From contig QFNF01000029.1 in NCBI GenBank assembly GCA_003240755.1, forward strand, positions 1 to 40,122: 40,122 bases of DNA, read 5' to 3'. The DNA comes from Sphingomonas hengshuiensis. Its GTDB lineage: Bacteria; Pseudomonadota; Alphaproteobacteria; Sphingomonadales; Sphingomonadaceae. Below, piece by piece: positions 33,985 through 40,122 of the stretch. The position numbers and the translations under genes are program-made. The number at the start of each line of letters is the position of its first letter. Positions within the stretch are counted from its first letter, which is position 1. The notes under the pieces are model-generated. The model was not told the DNA's origin, ran no database searches, and saw only the letters and a program-made list of their open reading frames with translations.

Positions 33985-34761
33985 TCAGTCCACCTTCGGC
34001 TGCGCAGGGAACCGCGTCCGCGCCTGCAGGAAGATCGACCGCGCCGACGCCGCGCCGGCGTCGCCCGCCGTCGTGCCGACCCAGCGCCAGTGCCAAGGTT
34101 CCCATTTCACCTGCTGCCTGTTGCCGGCGGGGAACGACATTTCGAAGCCGAAGCGGGCGGCGTTGGCGCGAAGCCAGCGGCCGGCGGGGGTCGCGGCGAA
34201 GCACGCCTCTGCGTTGCAGGCGGGCGCGGTGCTGGTGCCGAAGTCGATGACATAGCCGGTCGAATGCTCGCTATGCCCCGGCGGGGCGGAAGCCCAGGCC
34301 CGTTCGGCGAAGCTGCCCGATCCGTTCACGCCGATCCCGCCGCAGAAGGTCTGGCGCTGGAGCCGTTCGGAGCGGTGGCACGATACCGCGCGCAGCGTGC
34401 CGGCGATCGCCGGGTCGGCATCGGCGGCGGCAAGCAGGCGGTCGAGATCGCCGGCCATTGCCGGATGGATCCGGCACGATCCGCCGAGCGTCGTCGGCGC
34501 GCCGATCAGCGCGCTGGCGGGCATGTCGGGATAGGGGAAGTGGTTGAACAACCGGCCGTCGCCGGTCCGCTGCACCGTGCCGCGACCGCACAGCTCGACC
34601 GGGCCGGTCGGACCCGCCGGGGGCAGGGCGACGACCCGGGGCGGGGCGACCGGTGTCGGGGTCGGCGCGGCGACCGGCGCAACGGGCGCCGGCGCGGGGG
34701 CGCATGCCGCGAGGGCGCACAGCGGCGGGACGAAGCGAACAAGGGCGGGGATGGCGCGCAC
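33985..34761 (-). CDS. M15-family D-alanyl-D-alanine carboxypeptidase lipoprotein (VanY-like)
   Basis: 258 aa from GTG 34761, with GGAGA six bases upstream. The N-terminus is a lipoprotein signal with lipobox ALAAC (Cys20), followed by an Ala/Pro-rich linker (21-50). The catalytic domain (about 95-230) has the M15 pattern: SCHRSERLQRQ, then His166 and Asp173 in SEHSTGYVID, and Glu221 and His224 in EPWHWRW, the zinc ligands and catalytic glutamate. It probably trims D-Ala from peptidoglycan stem peptides on the periplasmic side. The longer open frame around it (to 36537) is a shadow across three plus-strand genes. It is divergent from the RluA gene by 75 bp. Confidence 0.9.
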   Translation of the reverse strand: MRAIPALVRFVPPLCALAACAPAPAPVAPVAAPTPTPVAPPRVVALPPAGPTGPVELCGRGTVQRTGDGRLFNHFPYPDMPASALIGAPTTLGGSCRIHPAMAGDLDRLLAAADADPAIAGTLRAVSCHRSERLQRQTFCGGIGVNGSGSFAERAWASAPPGHSEHSTGYVIDFGTSTAPACNAEACFAATPAGRWLRANAARFGFEMSFPAGNRQQVKWEPWHWRWVGTTAGDAGAASARSIFLQARTRFPAQPKVD

Positions 34762-34836
34762 GAATGTCTCCGGCAGGATCGGCAGGACCGCCCATGCGCA
34801 CTGGCATGGCGCCGCCAACGATGGCAAGGGAGCGCA

Positions 34837-35490
34837 ATGCTTGACGACCTGGTCCTGTTCATCGACGGCGAAGCGATCGTGCTCGACAAACCCGCCGGCC
34901 TGCCGGTCGATCCGCCGCGGGACGGATCGCCGAGCATCGTGGCGCGGGCGGACGAACTGCGCTTTACCTTTCACCGCGAACCGACGCCGGTGCACCGGCT
35001 GGACCGCGACACCAGCGGCTGCCTGCTGCTCGCGCGCAATCCCAAGGCGCATGCGAGGTTCCAGCAGGCGTTCGAACAGGGACGGGTGACGAAACGCTAT
35101 CTGGCGATCCTCGACGGCATTCCCGCGGGCGAGTCGGGCGAGATCGACATGGCGCTGGCCAAGGTCAGCACCGCCGAGACCGGATGGCGGATGGTCGGCG
35201 ACGCGAAGGGCAAGCCGGCGCGGACGAACTGGCGGGTGCTGCGCACCGTCGGCGACCGCGCGCTGATCGCGCTGTTCCCGGAAACCGGCCGCACGCATCA
35301 GATCCGCGTGCACATGGCCGAGGGGCTGGGATGTCCGGTGGCAGGCGATCCGGTCTATGGCCGGGGCGGGCGGCAGGGCATGCTGCTCCACGCCGTCGGG
35401 TTGACGGTGCCGCGCGACAACAAGCCCGCGATCGACGTGACCGCGCCATGGCCGCGCAGTTTCGTCGCGGCGGGGTTCGACGAAGTCTAG
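34837..35490 (+). CDS. RluA-family RNA pseudouridine synthase
   Basis: Isomerises specific uridines in 23S rRNA and/or tRNA. 217 aa from ATG 34837 (AGGGAG upstream). The signature HRLDRDTSG (53-61) contains catalytic Asp56, preceded by VLDKPAGLPVDP and followed by KRYLAIL, then FPETGRTHQIRVHMA and GDPVYG. It lacks an S4 domain, so it is the short RluA-like form, acting on a target that cannot be named from sequence. The next gene starts at once after its stop. Confidence 0.92.
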   Translation: MLDDLVLFIDGEAIVLDKPAGLPVDPPRDGSPSIVARADELRFTFHREPTPVHRLDRDTSGCLLLARNPKAHARFQQAFEQGRVTKRYLAILDGIPAGESGEIDMALAKVSTAETGWRMVGDAKGKPARTNWRVLRTVGDRALIALFPETGRTHQIRVHMAEGLGCPVAGDPVYGRGGRQGMLLHAVGLTVPRDNKPAIDVTAPWPRSFVAAGFDEV

Positions 35491-35916
35491 GTGCCGGGCA
35501 TACAGATTACCCGGTCGATTTCGATCGATAGCGCCGAGCTGGTCGAGAGCTTCACCCGCGCGTCGGGCCCGGGCGGGCAGCATGTGAACACGACCGACAG
35601 CGCGGTGCTGCTGCGCTTCGACGTGGTGGCGTCGCCCGGGCTGCCGGAGGCGGTCAAGCACCGGCTGGCGGTGCTGGCGGGGTCGCGGCTGACGAGGGAA
35701 GGCGTGCTGACGCTGCGTGCCGATGCGTCGCGATCGCAGGAAATGAACCGGCGCGAGGCGCGCGAGCGGCTGTTCGAGCTGATCCGCGAGGCGACGATCG
35801 TGCCGAAGAAGCGGCGGGCGACCAAGCCGACCAGGGCGTCGCAGGTGCGGCGGGTCGATGCGAAGAAGGGGCGGTCGCAGGTGAAGGCGGGGCGGGGGCG
35901 CGTAAGGATCGACTAG
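35491..35916 (+). CDS. arfB: Ribosome-rescue peptidyl-tRNA hydrolase
   Basis: Rescues ribosomes stalled without a stop codon by hydrolysing peptidyl-tRNA. The 141-aa protein has the release-factor-like catalytic domain with GGQ at 28-30 (SGPGGQHVN) and a basic C-terminal tail (about 105-141, rich in Lys and Arg) that enters the empty mRNA channel. It starts with GTG at 35491, directly abutting the stop of the RluA gene, so the two are co-translated. This is the ArfB/YaeJ (ICT1-like) family; no tmRNA gene is in the window. Confidence 0.94.
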   Translation: MPGIQITRSISIDSAELVESFTRASGPGGQHVNTTDSAVLLRFDVVASPGLPEAVKHRLAVLAGSRLTREGVLTLRADASRSQEMNRREARERLFELIREATIVPKKRRATKPTRASQVRRVDAKKGRSQVKAGRGRVRID

Positions 35917-35973
35917 GTCCCCGCGTGGGAGGGGAGGATTGTGTGCCCCCCGCCGGACGCTACATAGGCGGCC

Positions 35974-36456
35974 ATGTACCAGTTCGACATTTCCGCCGGC
36001 GCCAAGGGCGACCTGTACCGCGACCTGCTTTCCGCGCTGGACGCGCTGACGGCGGACGAGACCGACGCCGTCGCCAACATGGCGAATGCGTCGGCGCTGC
36101 TGATGCAATATCTGCCCGACCTGAACTGGGCCGGCTTCTATCGGCTGGTCGGGGACGCGCTGGTGCTGGGACCGTTCCAGGGCAAGGCGGCGTGCATCCG
36201 CATCGCGATGGGGCGCGGGGTGTGCGGAACCGCGGCGCAGAGCCGGACGACGCAACTGGTGGCCGACGTCCACGCCTTTCCCGGACATATCGCCTGCGAT
36301 GCCGACAGCCGCAGCGAACTGGTCGTGCCGATCATCGCCGGCGATCGGCTGATCGGGGTGCTCGATCTCGACAGCCCGCTGGCCGGGCGGTTCGACGGCG
36401 AGGATCAGGCGGGGTGCGAGGCGCTGATCGCATTGCTGGGGCCCCGGATCGGCTGA
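35974..36456 (+). CDS. msrC: Free methionine-R-sulfoxide reductase
   Basis: GAF-fold enzyme that reduces free methionine-(R)-sulfoxide, part of oxidative damage repair. The 160-aa protein has NWAGFYRL (51-58) and the three family cysteines at Cys74, Cys84 and Cys108 (ACIR, GVCGTAA, HIACD). Their spacing matches the E. coli enzyme (84, 94, 118). GVLDLDSP follows. It starts 57 bp after arfB and may be in the same transcript, but a separate promoter is possible. Confidence 0.93.
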   Translation: MYQFDISAGAKGDLYRDLLSALDALTADETDAVANMANASALLMQYLPDLNWAGFYRLVGDALVLGPFQGKAACIRIAMGRGVCGTAAQSRTTQLVADVHAFPGHIACDADSRSELVVPIIAGDRLIGVLDLDSPLAGRFDGEDQAGCEALIALLGPRIG

Positions 36457-36583
36457 CCTGCCCCGGCGCGGGACGATCGCCTGACAATCGGTGGATTGGC
36501 CGGGAACCGGGGTGCGTGGTAAGGTTTCGGCAACCATAGGAGCCGCGTCCGTCGCGGCCAGATTTCAGGGAGCCGACCGGCCG

Positions 36584-37714
36584 ATGCACACGCCATCCTT
36601 TGCTGTCGTCATGGCGTTGACCGCCGCCACCACGCTGTCGCCCAGCGTCGCCCATGCGCAGCGCGTGGGGCAGGCGCCCGAGGCACGGCCGGGACGTCCG
36701 GCCCTGTATCCGGGGCAGCCGCGGGTGAACCTGCCGGGGCCGCGCTGGGGCGGGAAGGTGCGCGGGCGCTGGTATGGCGGCCATTATGCGCCGGGGGGCT
36801 GGGCCGCCTATCGGGTCCCGGCGCGTGGCTGGCTGCTGCCGCGCTACTGGGTCGCGCCAAGCTTCTTCGTGCAGGATTGGCCGGTGTACGGGTTGACGCG
36901 ACCGCAGCCGGGTTATGGCTGGTATCGCTATTATGACGATGCCGTGCTGGCCGATCGCGACGGGCGGGTGCTGGACTATCGCCGCGGGATCGATTGGGAT
37001 GCGCGCGACAATGGCCGCTATGTCCGCGACGATCGCGCCTATGACCGCTATCGGTCGGAGGCCGACCTGCCGCCGCCACCCCCGCCGCCCCCGCCGCCCG
37101 TGGCGCGTCGCGATGACGGCGTCGGCGGGGCGGTGATCGGGGGTGTGGTCGGCGGGGTTGCCGGCAACGTCGTCGCCGGTCGGGGGAACCGGTTGGGCGG
37201 TACCGTGCTGGGCGCGGGTGTCGGCGCGCTGGCCGGCACCGCGATCGACCGGGCCGAGGATCGTCGTGCACCGCCGCCGCCGCCCCCTCCGCCGCTGCCG
37301 CGATCGTCCGGACAGCCCGGGTACGGCGCGGACTATCCGCTGCCGGGCGACGACGTGCCGGTGGCGCCGGACGACGGATATTATGGCGAGCCCGGCTATG
37401 GCGAACCGGCACCGGGCGTTGTGTTCGGGCCGATGCGCGAGCAGGTGCAGCCGATCCGGCCGCGTGCGCGCGGTGGCTATGTCGAGCGGCATGTCGGCGC
37501 ACCGCCGGTCGCGCGCAGCTATACCACGACGACCACCACCGAAGGGCCGGGTGGCTATGTCGCCAATGGCTATTATTACCCGCCGCGCACGGTGACGACG
37601 GTGACGGTCGAGAATGCGCCGGTGGTGACGACCACGACCGAGGAGGTCGTCACCTATACGACGCGGCGATCGGCGCCGCGGCGGGTGCAGCGCTCCAAGC
37701 TGTTGCGGCGATAG
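36584..37714 (+). CDS. Exported RcnB-domain protein with glycine zipper and Pro/Thr-rich regions
   Basis: 376 aa from ATG 36584 (AGGGAG upstream). The signal peptide is cleaved about AHA-Q (25/26), so it is periplasmic. Residues about 80-135 resemble the RcnB (nickel/cobalt homeostasis) domain: YRVPARGWLLPRYWV, VYGLTRPQPGYGWYRYYDDAVLADR. Two proline runs of eight to ten (about 165-174 and 225-232) flank a glycine-zipper segment (VGGAVIGGVVGGVAGNVVAGRG..LGAGVGALAGTAI) that may insert in or lie on a membrane. The C-terminal third is Tyr/Gly- and then Thr-rich (YTTTTTTEGPGG, VVTTTTEEVVTYTT). Metal binding is not shown. Function unknown beyond envelope location. Confidence 0.85.
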   Translation: MHTPSFAVVMALTAATTLSPSVAHAQRVGQAPEARPGRPALYPGQPRVNLPGPRWGGKVRGRWYGGHYAPGGWAAYRVPARGWLLPRYWVAPSFFVQDWPVYGLTRPQPGYGWYRYYDDAVLADRDGRVLDYRRGIDWDARDNGRYVRDDRAYDRYRSEADLPPPPPPPPPPVARRDDGVGGAVIGGVVGGVAGNVVAGRGNRLGGTVLGAGVGALAGTAIDRAEDRRAPPPPPPPPLPRSSGQPGYGADYPLPGDDVPVAPDDGYYGEPGYGEPAPGVVFGPMREQVQPIRPRARGGYVERHVGAPPVARSYTTTTTTEGPGGYVANGYYYPPRTVTTVTVENAPVVTTTTEEVVTYTTRRSAPRRVQRSKLLRR

Positions 37715-37718
37715 CCGG

Positions 37719-39008
37719 TCAGCGCGGGGGGCGGCCGGCGAAGGTCGGTACGCTTTCCGCGCCGCTGGCCGACAGCGACGAAACGGCGACGAAATGGTCG
37801 TCGACGATCACGCCCTTCAGCACCGCCTCCGCGCCGGTCACATCGCGGCTGTCGGTCCAGCCCTGCGCGTCGTTGCGACGCCAGCGGATGCGATAGCCGG
37901 CGGCGTTCGCGACCGGAGCCCAGCGCACCGTGGTGTCACTCGCCAGCGCGCCATCGATCGAGGCACTGGCAGGTGCGGCGGGTGCGGCGGCAAGGCGGGC
38001 GAGCGTCGCGACGTTGATCGCGGTCACTTTCGCCAGATAGGGAAAGTCCATCCGGTCGATCGTATCGCCATAGACGCGACCGCCTTCCCGCCGCAGGTCC
38101 TGGTGCTGCGCATCGTAATTCTCGACCCCGACCGAGAAGCGGATCGCGGGATAGCCGAGCTTCAGGAACGGTTCGTGGTCGCCGCCGCGCCCGAACCGGT
38201 CGGGTCGGCGGTCGAGGAACACGTCGAGCCCGTTGGGCAGCGTCGTTGCCACCGAATCGATCGCTTTCGCCAGCGCGCGCGAGGGGCCGTCATCCTCGCC
38301 ACCAGCGGCACGCCGCGCGATCTGCTGTTCGAGCGATTCGGCGGCGCGGATGCCTTCGGAAAAGACCCGGACCCGGTCGGCCACGCGGCGTCCATCCTGC
38401 CCGAGCGTGTTGCCGACGATGTCGTTGTTGAGGACGGCGGAAACGGTCCAGCCGCGCTCCTTCGCAGTTTCGGCGAGGAGTTGCGCGCCCCATAGCCCCT
38501 GTTCCTCGCCCGACAGCGCGGCATAGACGATGGTCGCGTCGAATTTCTGCTTCGAGAGGATCCGTGCCGCCTCCAGCACCAGCGCCACGCCCGACGCGTC
38601 GTCGTTGGCGCCCGGCGCATCGCTGGTCGCATCCATGACGTCGGTCACGCGGCTGTCGATATGGCCCATGACGATGACGACCCGCTTCGGATCGCGGCCT
38701 TGCTGGAATCCCAGCACGTCGACGACATTCACGCCGTCCGGTGCGCGGGAGCCGGCAAAGCCGCGGGCGATGTTGGCGACCGTGATGCAGTTGCCGCAGT
38801 CCGATCCGATCCGGGTGAGTTCGTTCGCGAACCAGCGCCGCGCTGCACCAATGCCGCGTTTCGGATCGTCGGGGTCGGAGGCGGTGTGGCGCGTGCCGAA
38901 CGACACCAGCGTCGCCACGTCGGCACGCAGCCGGTCGGGACGGGGGGTGTCGCGCGCCTCGGCGGCAGTAGCGAACAACAGGGCGGGCAGCAGCAGGATC
39001 GACGGCAT
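37719..39008 (-). CDS. M28-family exported aminopeptidase with C-terminal domain
   Basis: Zinc aminopeptidase, 429 aa. An N-terminal signal peptide (about 1-18, ends AEA) implies export. The M28 core has ligands His116 (MGHIDSR), Asp136 (GANDDASG), catalytic Glu168 and ligand Glu169 (SGEEQGLWG), Asp196 (NNDIVGN) and a late histidine (His302 in YDAQHQD). The C-terminal part (about 340-425) looks like a fibronectin-III-type beta-sandwich (ATVRWAPVANAAGYRIRWRR, VDDHFVAVSSLSASGAES). It faces the RcnB gene with a 4-bp gap. Substrate preference is unknown. Confidence 0.92.
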   Translation of the reverse strand: MPSILLLPALLFATAAEARDTPRPDRLRADVATLVSFGTRHTASDPDDPKRGIGAARRWFANELTRIGSDCGNCITVANIARGFAGSRAPDGVNVVDVLGFQQGRDPKRVVIVMGHIDSRVTDVMDATSDAPGANDDASGVALVLEAARILSKQKFDATIVYAALSGEEQGLWGAQLLAETAKERGWTVSAVLNNDIVGNTLGQDGRRVADRVRVFSEGIRAAESLEQQIARRAAGGEDDGPSRALAKAIDSVATTLPNGLDVFLDRRPDRFGRGGDHEPFLKLGYPAIRFSVGVENYDAQHQDLRREGGRVYGDTIDRMDFPYLAKVTAINVATLARLAAAPAAPASASIDGALASDTTVRWAPVANAAGYRIRWRRNDAQGWTDSRDVTGAEAVLKGVIVDDHFVAVSSLSASGAESVPTFAGRPPR

Positions 39009-39149
39009 TTCAGGAGGATGCCGCGTTCCCCCGTCGGGTCAACCCGTTTCGCGCGATATCCATCGCAGGATAAAACCCATCGTCCGAATGGGGGATATTG
39101 CAGAAATCGAATGTTCGGTTTTGTTTTTTGCAATTGCTAACGGACCGGT

Positions 39150-39227
39150 TGCGATGCACAACGATTGTGCCTTTCAGGCATCCTCTCCTAAAACTTTTCA
39201 AGGGTCGGTTCGCCGGCCCTTTTTTTT
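39150..39227 (+). ncRNA. Candidate small RNA ending in an intrinsic terminator
   Basis: In the 393-bp gap between the M28 gene (start 39008, minus) and the stress-protein gene (end 39402, minus), the plus strand carries structured sequence but no gene. The hairpin GCACAA-CGA-TTGTGC (39156-39170) overlaps an alternative one, TGCC-TTTCA-GGCA (39168-39180). A C/U-rich single-stranded TCCTCTCCTAAAAC (39181-39194) follows, then a strong terminator (39202-39227). Neither flanking gene is on this strand, so the terminator must end another transcript. The 5' end is not fixed; no convincing promoter was seen, though the T-rich stretch at 39114-39142 could hold one. The region is also less GC-rich than its surroundings. 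Confidence 0.55.
39202..39227 (+). terminator. Strong intrinsic terminator with UUCG tetraloop
   Basis: GGGTCGG (39202-39208), loop TTCG, CCGGCCC (39213-39219), then eight T (39220-39227). The stem has one G-T pair. This is the clearest intrinsic terminator in the window and reads on the plus strand, with no plus-strand gene upstream for more than 1 kb (RcnB ends at 37714). Confidence 0.9.
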
Positions 39228-39249
39228 GTGCGTCGTCCGCGCTAACGCC

Positions 39250-39286
39250 CTCTCACCAGCGCTGCGCTGAATTATAAGAGAGGATG
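39250..39286. other. Nested hairpin and inverted copy of the CATCCTCTC word
   Basis: CAGCG-CTG-CGCTG (39257-39269) forms a hairpin inside a looser CCTCTC (39249-39254) / GAGAGG (39278-39283) pair. GAGAGGATG (39278-39286) is also the exact reverse complement of CATCCTCTC (39179-39187) in the candidate small RNA. The rest of the stretch 39287-39401 shows nothing recognisable. Confidence 0.5.
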
Positions 39287-39401
39287 TGCCGGACACCCGG
39301 CGAGCAGCAGCAGCCCGCGGGGGATCGAGCGCGAATCGCAGCTCTCCCCCGCACGGTATTTTCCAGAGTGTCGATATGCGGCCGAAACCGGATGGCCGTT
39401 G

Positions 39402-39857
39402 TCAGCTCAGCCGGTCGATCCCGTCGCGGTCGAGGCTGCCGGGGACGATCATCAGCGGCACGGGCAGGGCGCCGGCATCGGCACCGGCGAAATGGGTCAC
39501 GAGCGGCCCGGGCGAACCGGCCGCGGCCGCGCCCAGCACCAATGCCGCGATGTCCGGATTGGCGGCGATCATATCGCGGACGATTCGGGCGCCATCGCCG
39601 ATCCGCACCGTCAGATGCGGTTGCAATCCCGATTCGGCGATCAGCGTGCCTGCCGCCGCCTGGACGAGCGCCTCGGCACGTTCCTTCGCCTCCTCCTCGA
39701 TGGTGGCCTGTACGCCGCCCCAGGGGGCGAATTCCTGCGGTTCGACCAGCGCCAGCACCTCGACGCCGCCATTGGTCTTTACCGCCCGCCTTGCGGCAAA
39801 GCGCAGCGCGACCGCGCTTTCGGGACTTTCGTCGACCACTACCAGATATGTACGCAT
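39402..39857 (-). CDS. Universal stress protein (UspA family)
   Basis: 151 aa from ATG 39857 (GGAAGG upstream), start MRTYLVVVDESPESAVALRFAARRA. The single Usp domain has the first strand and helix as above and a late ALVLGAAAAGSPGPLVTHF segment corresponding to the nucleotide-binding G-rich loop (usually G2xG9GS). That loop here has fewer matching glycines, so ATP binding is uncertain. Such proteins help survival in starvation and oxidative stress. A longer start (39884, MNNGFRGRRMRTYL) is possible. It is divergent from the pyruvate dehydrogenase gene by 127 bp. Confidence 0.88.
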   Translation of the reverse strand: MRTYLVVVDESPESAVALRFAARRAVKTNGGVEVLALVEPQEFAPWGGVQATIEEEAKERAEALVQAAAGTLIAESGLQPHLTVRIGDGARIVRDMIAANPDIAALVLGAAAAGSPGPLVTHFAGADAGALPVPLMIVPGSLDRDGIDRLS

Positions 39858-39984
39858 GCGCCTTCCCCTGAAGCCATTGTTCATGCGCCGGTTCCGCAGC
39901 GTCATGCAAGGTGGTGCCGGGGCTTGACCCGGAGCCGCCCGACAGCGAAGAGGCGCGACGAGCCTGAGAGGACCCTTCTGCCCC

Positions 39985-40122
39985 ATGCCGATCGAGATCA
40001 AGATGCCCGCCCTGTCCCCCACCATGGAAGAGGGGACGCTGGCCAAATGGCTGGTGAAGGAAGGTGATACCGTCAAGTCCGGCGACATCATGGCGGAAAT
40101 CGAAACCGACAAGGCGACGATG
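39985..40122 (+). CDS. Lipoyl-domain subunit of pyruvate dehydrogenase complex (partial, cut by window end)
   Basis: Only the first 46 residues are in the window. [37 protein letters not shown] is a biotinyl/lipoyl domain with the lipoylated Lys43 in ETDKA. In alphaproteobacteria both the E1 beta subunit (PdhB) and the E2 acetyltransferase (PdhC) begin with this kind of domain, so the two cannot be told apart from this fragment. AGAGGA lies about 12 bases upstream. Confidence 0.85.
   Translation, partial: MPIEIKMPALSPTMEEGTLAKWLVKEGDTVKSGDIMAEIETDKATM

Noticed and set aside
34762..36537. Upstream extension of the M15 peptidase frame to 850 codons
   Set aside because: It is antisense to the RluA, arfB and msrC genes. 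The lipoprotein signal and ribosome site place the start at 34761.
39284..39871. 195-codon plus-strand frame beginning after GAGAGG
   Set aside because: The ribosome-like word touches the ATG with no spacer, and most of the frame is antisense to the stress-protein gene with Arg-rich shadow composition.

Overview
The window looks like an ordinary chromosomal stretch of a high-GC alphaproteobacterium, most likely a sphingomonad (Sphingomonadaceae). The evidence is a clear CtrA cell-cycle regulator, an overlapping purE-purK pair, a PutA without a DNA-binding domain next to an Lrp-type regulator, an alphaproteobacterial-type pyruvate dehydrogenase subunit starting with a lipoyl domain, and GC-rich interspersed palindromic repeats. 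No phage, insertion sequence, CRISPR array or toxin-antitoxin pair was seen. Family assignments come from reading motifs in the translated sequence; no database search was run.

Layout. 1-4.1 kb: tRNA-Asn(GUU), the overlapping pair moaA-nadK (minus strand), and a divergent c-di-GMP phosphodiesterase with a degenerate cyclase domain. 4.1-11.5 kb: an amino-acid catabolism block. An alr-dadA operon (D/L-alanine interconversion and D-amino-acid oxidation) and putA (proline to glutamate) each sit divergently from their own Lrp/AsnC regulator, with a degenerate hydrolase between them. 11.5-14.1 kb: a two-gene sucrose module, a GPH-type sugar symporter coupled to a GH68 fructosyltransferase, with a LacI-like palindrome upstream. 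14.1-18.0 kb: aminopeptidase P and oligopeptidase B, divergent. 18.1-19.6 kb: purE-purK. 19.6-20.2 kb: a gene-free 583-bp repeat island.

20.2-24.7 kb: tightly overlapping minus-strand genes (lipoprotein, M14 carboxypeptidase, acetyltransferase, gpmA; and bpt plus a small exported protein), with the 41-aa ribosomal protein L36 between them. 24.8-30.5 kb: threonine ammonia-lyase, a twin-arginine short-chain dehydrogenase, a beta-hydroxyacid dehydrogenase translationally coupled to an exported amidohydrolase, and an L,D-transpeptidase. 30.7-33.9 kb: ctrA, then a LysR / pirin / wrbA divergon. 34.0-39.0 kb: an M15 lipoprotein carboxypeptidase, an RluA-type pseudouridine synthase, arfB, msrC, an RcnB/glycine-zipper envelope protein and an M28 aminopeptidase. 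39.0-40.1 kb: a 393-bp gene-free stretch with a strong plus-strand terminator and hairpins (a candidate small RNA), a universal stress protein, and the start of a pyruvate dehydrogenase subunit cut by the window edge.

The items most worth following up are the candidate small RNA at about 39.15-39.23 kb, the sucrose module with an operator but no local regulator, the matching 25-bp inverted repeats beside the two Lrp genes, and several enzymes whose active-site residues are changed (short-chain dehydrogenase Lys to Arg, hydrolase without its serine, GGDEF to GGTRF).
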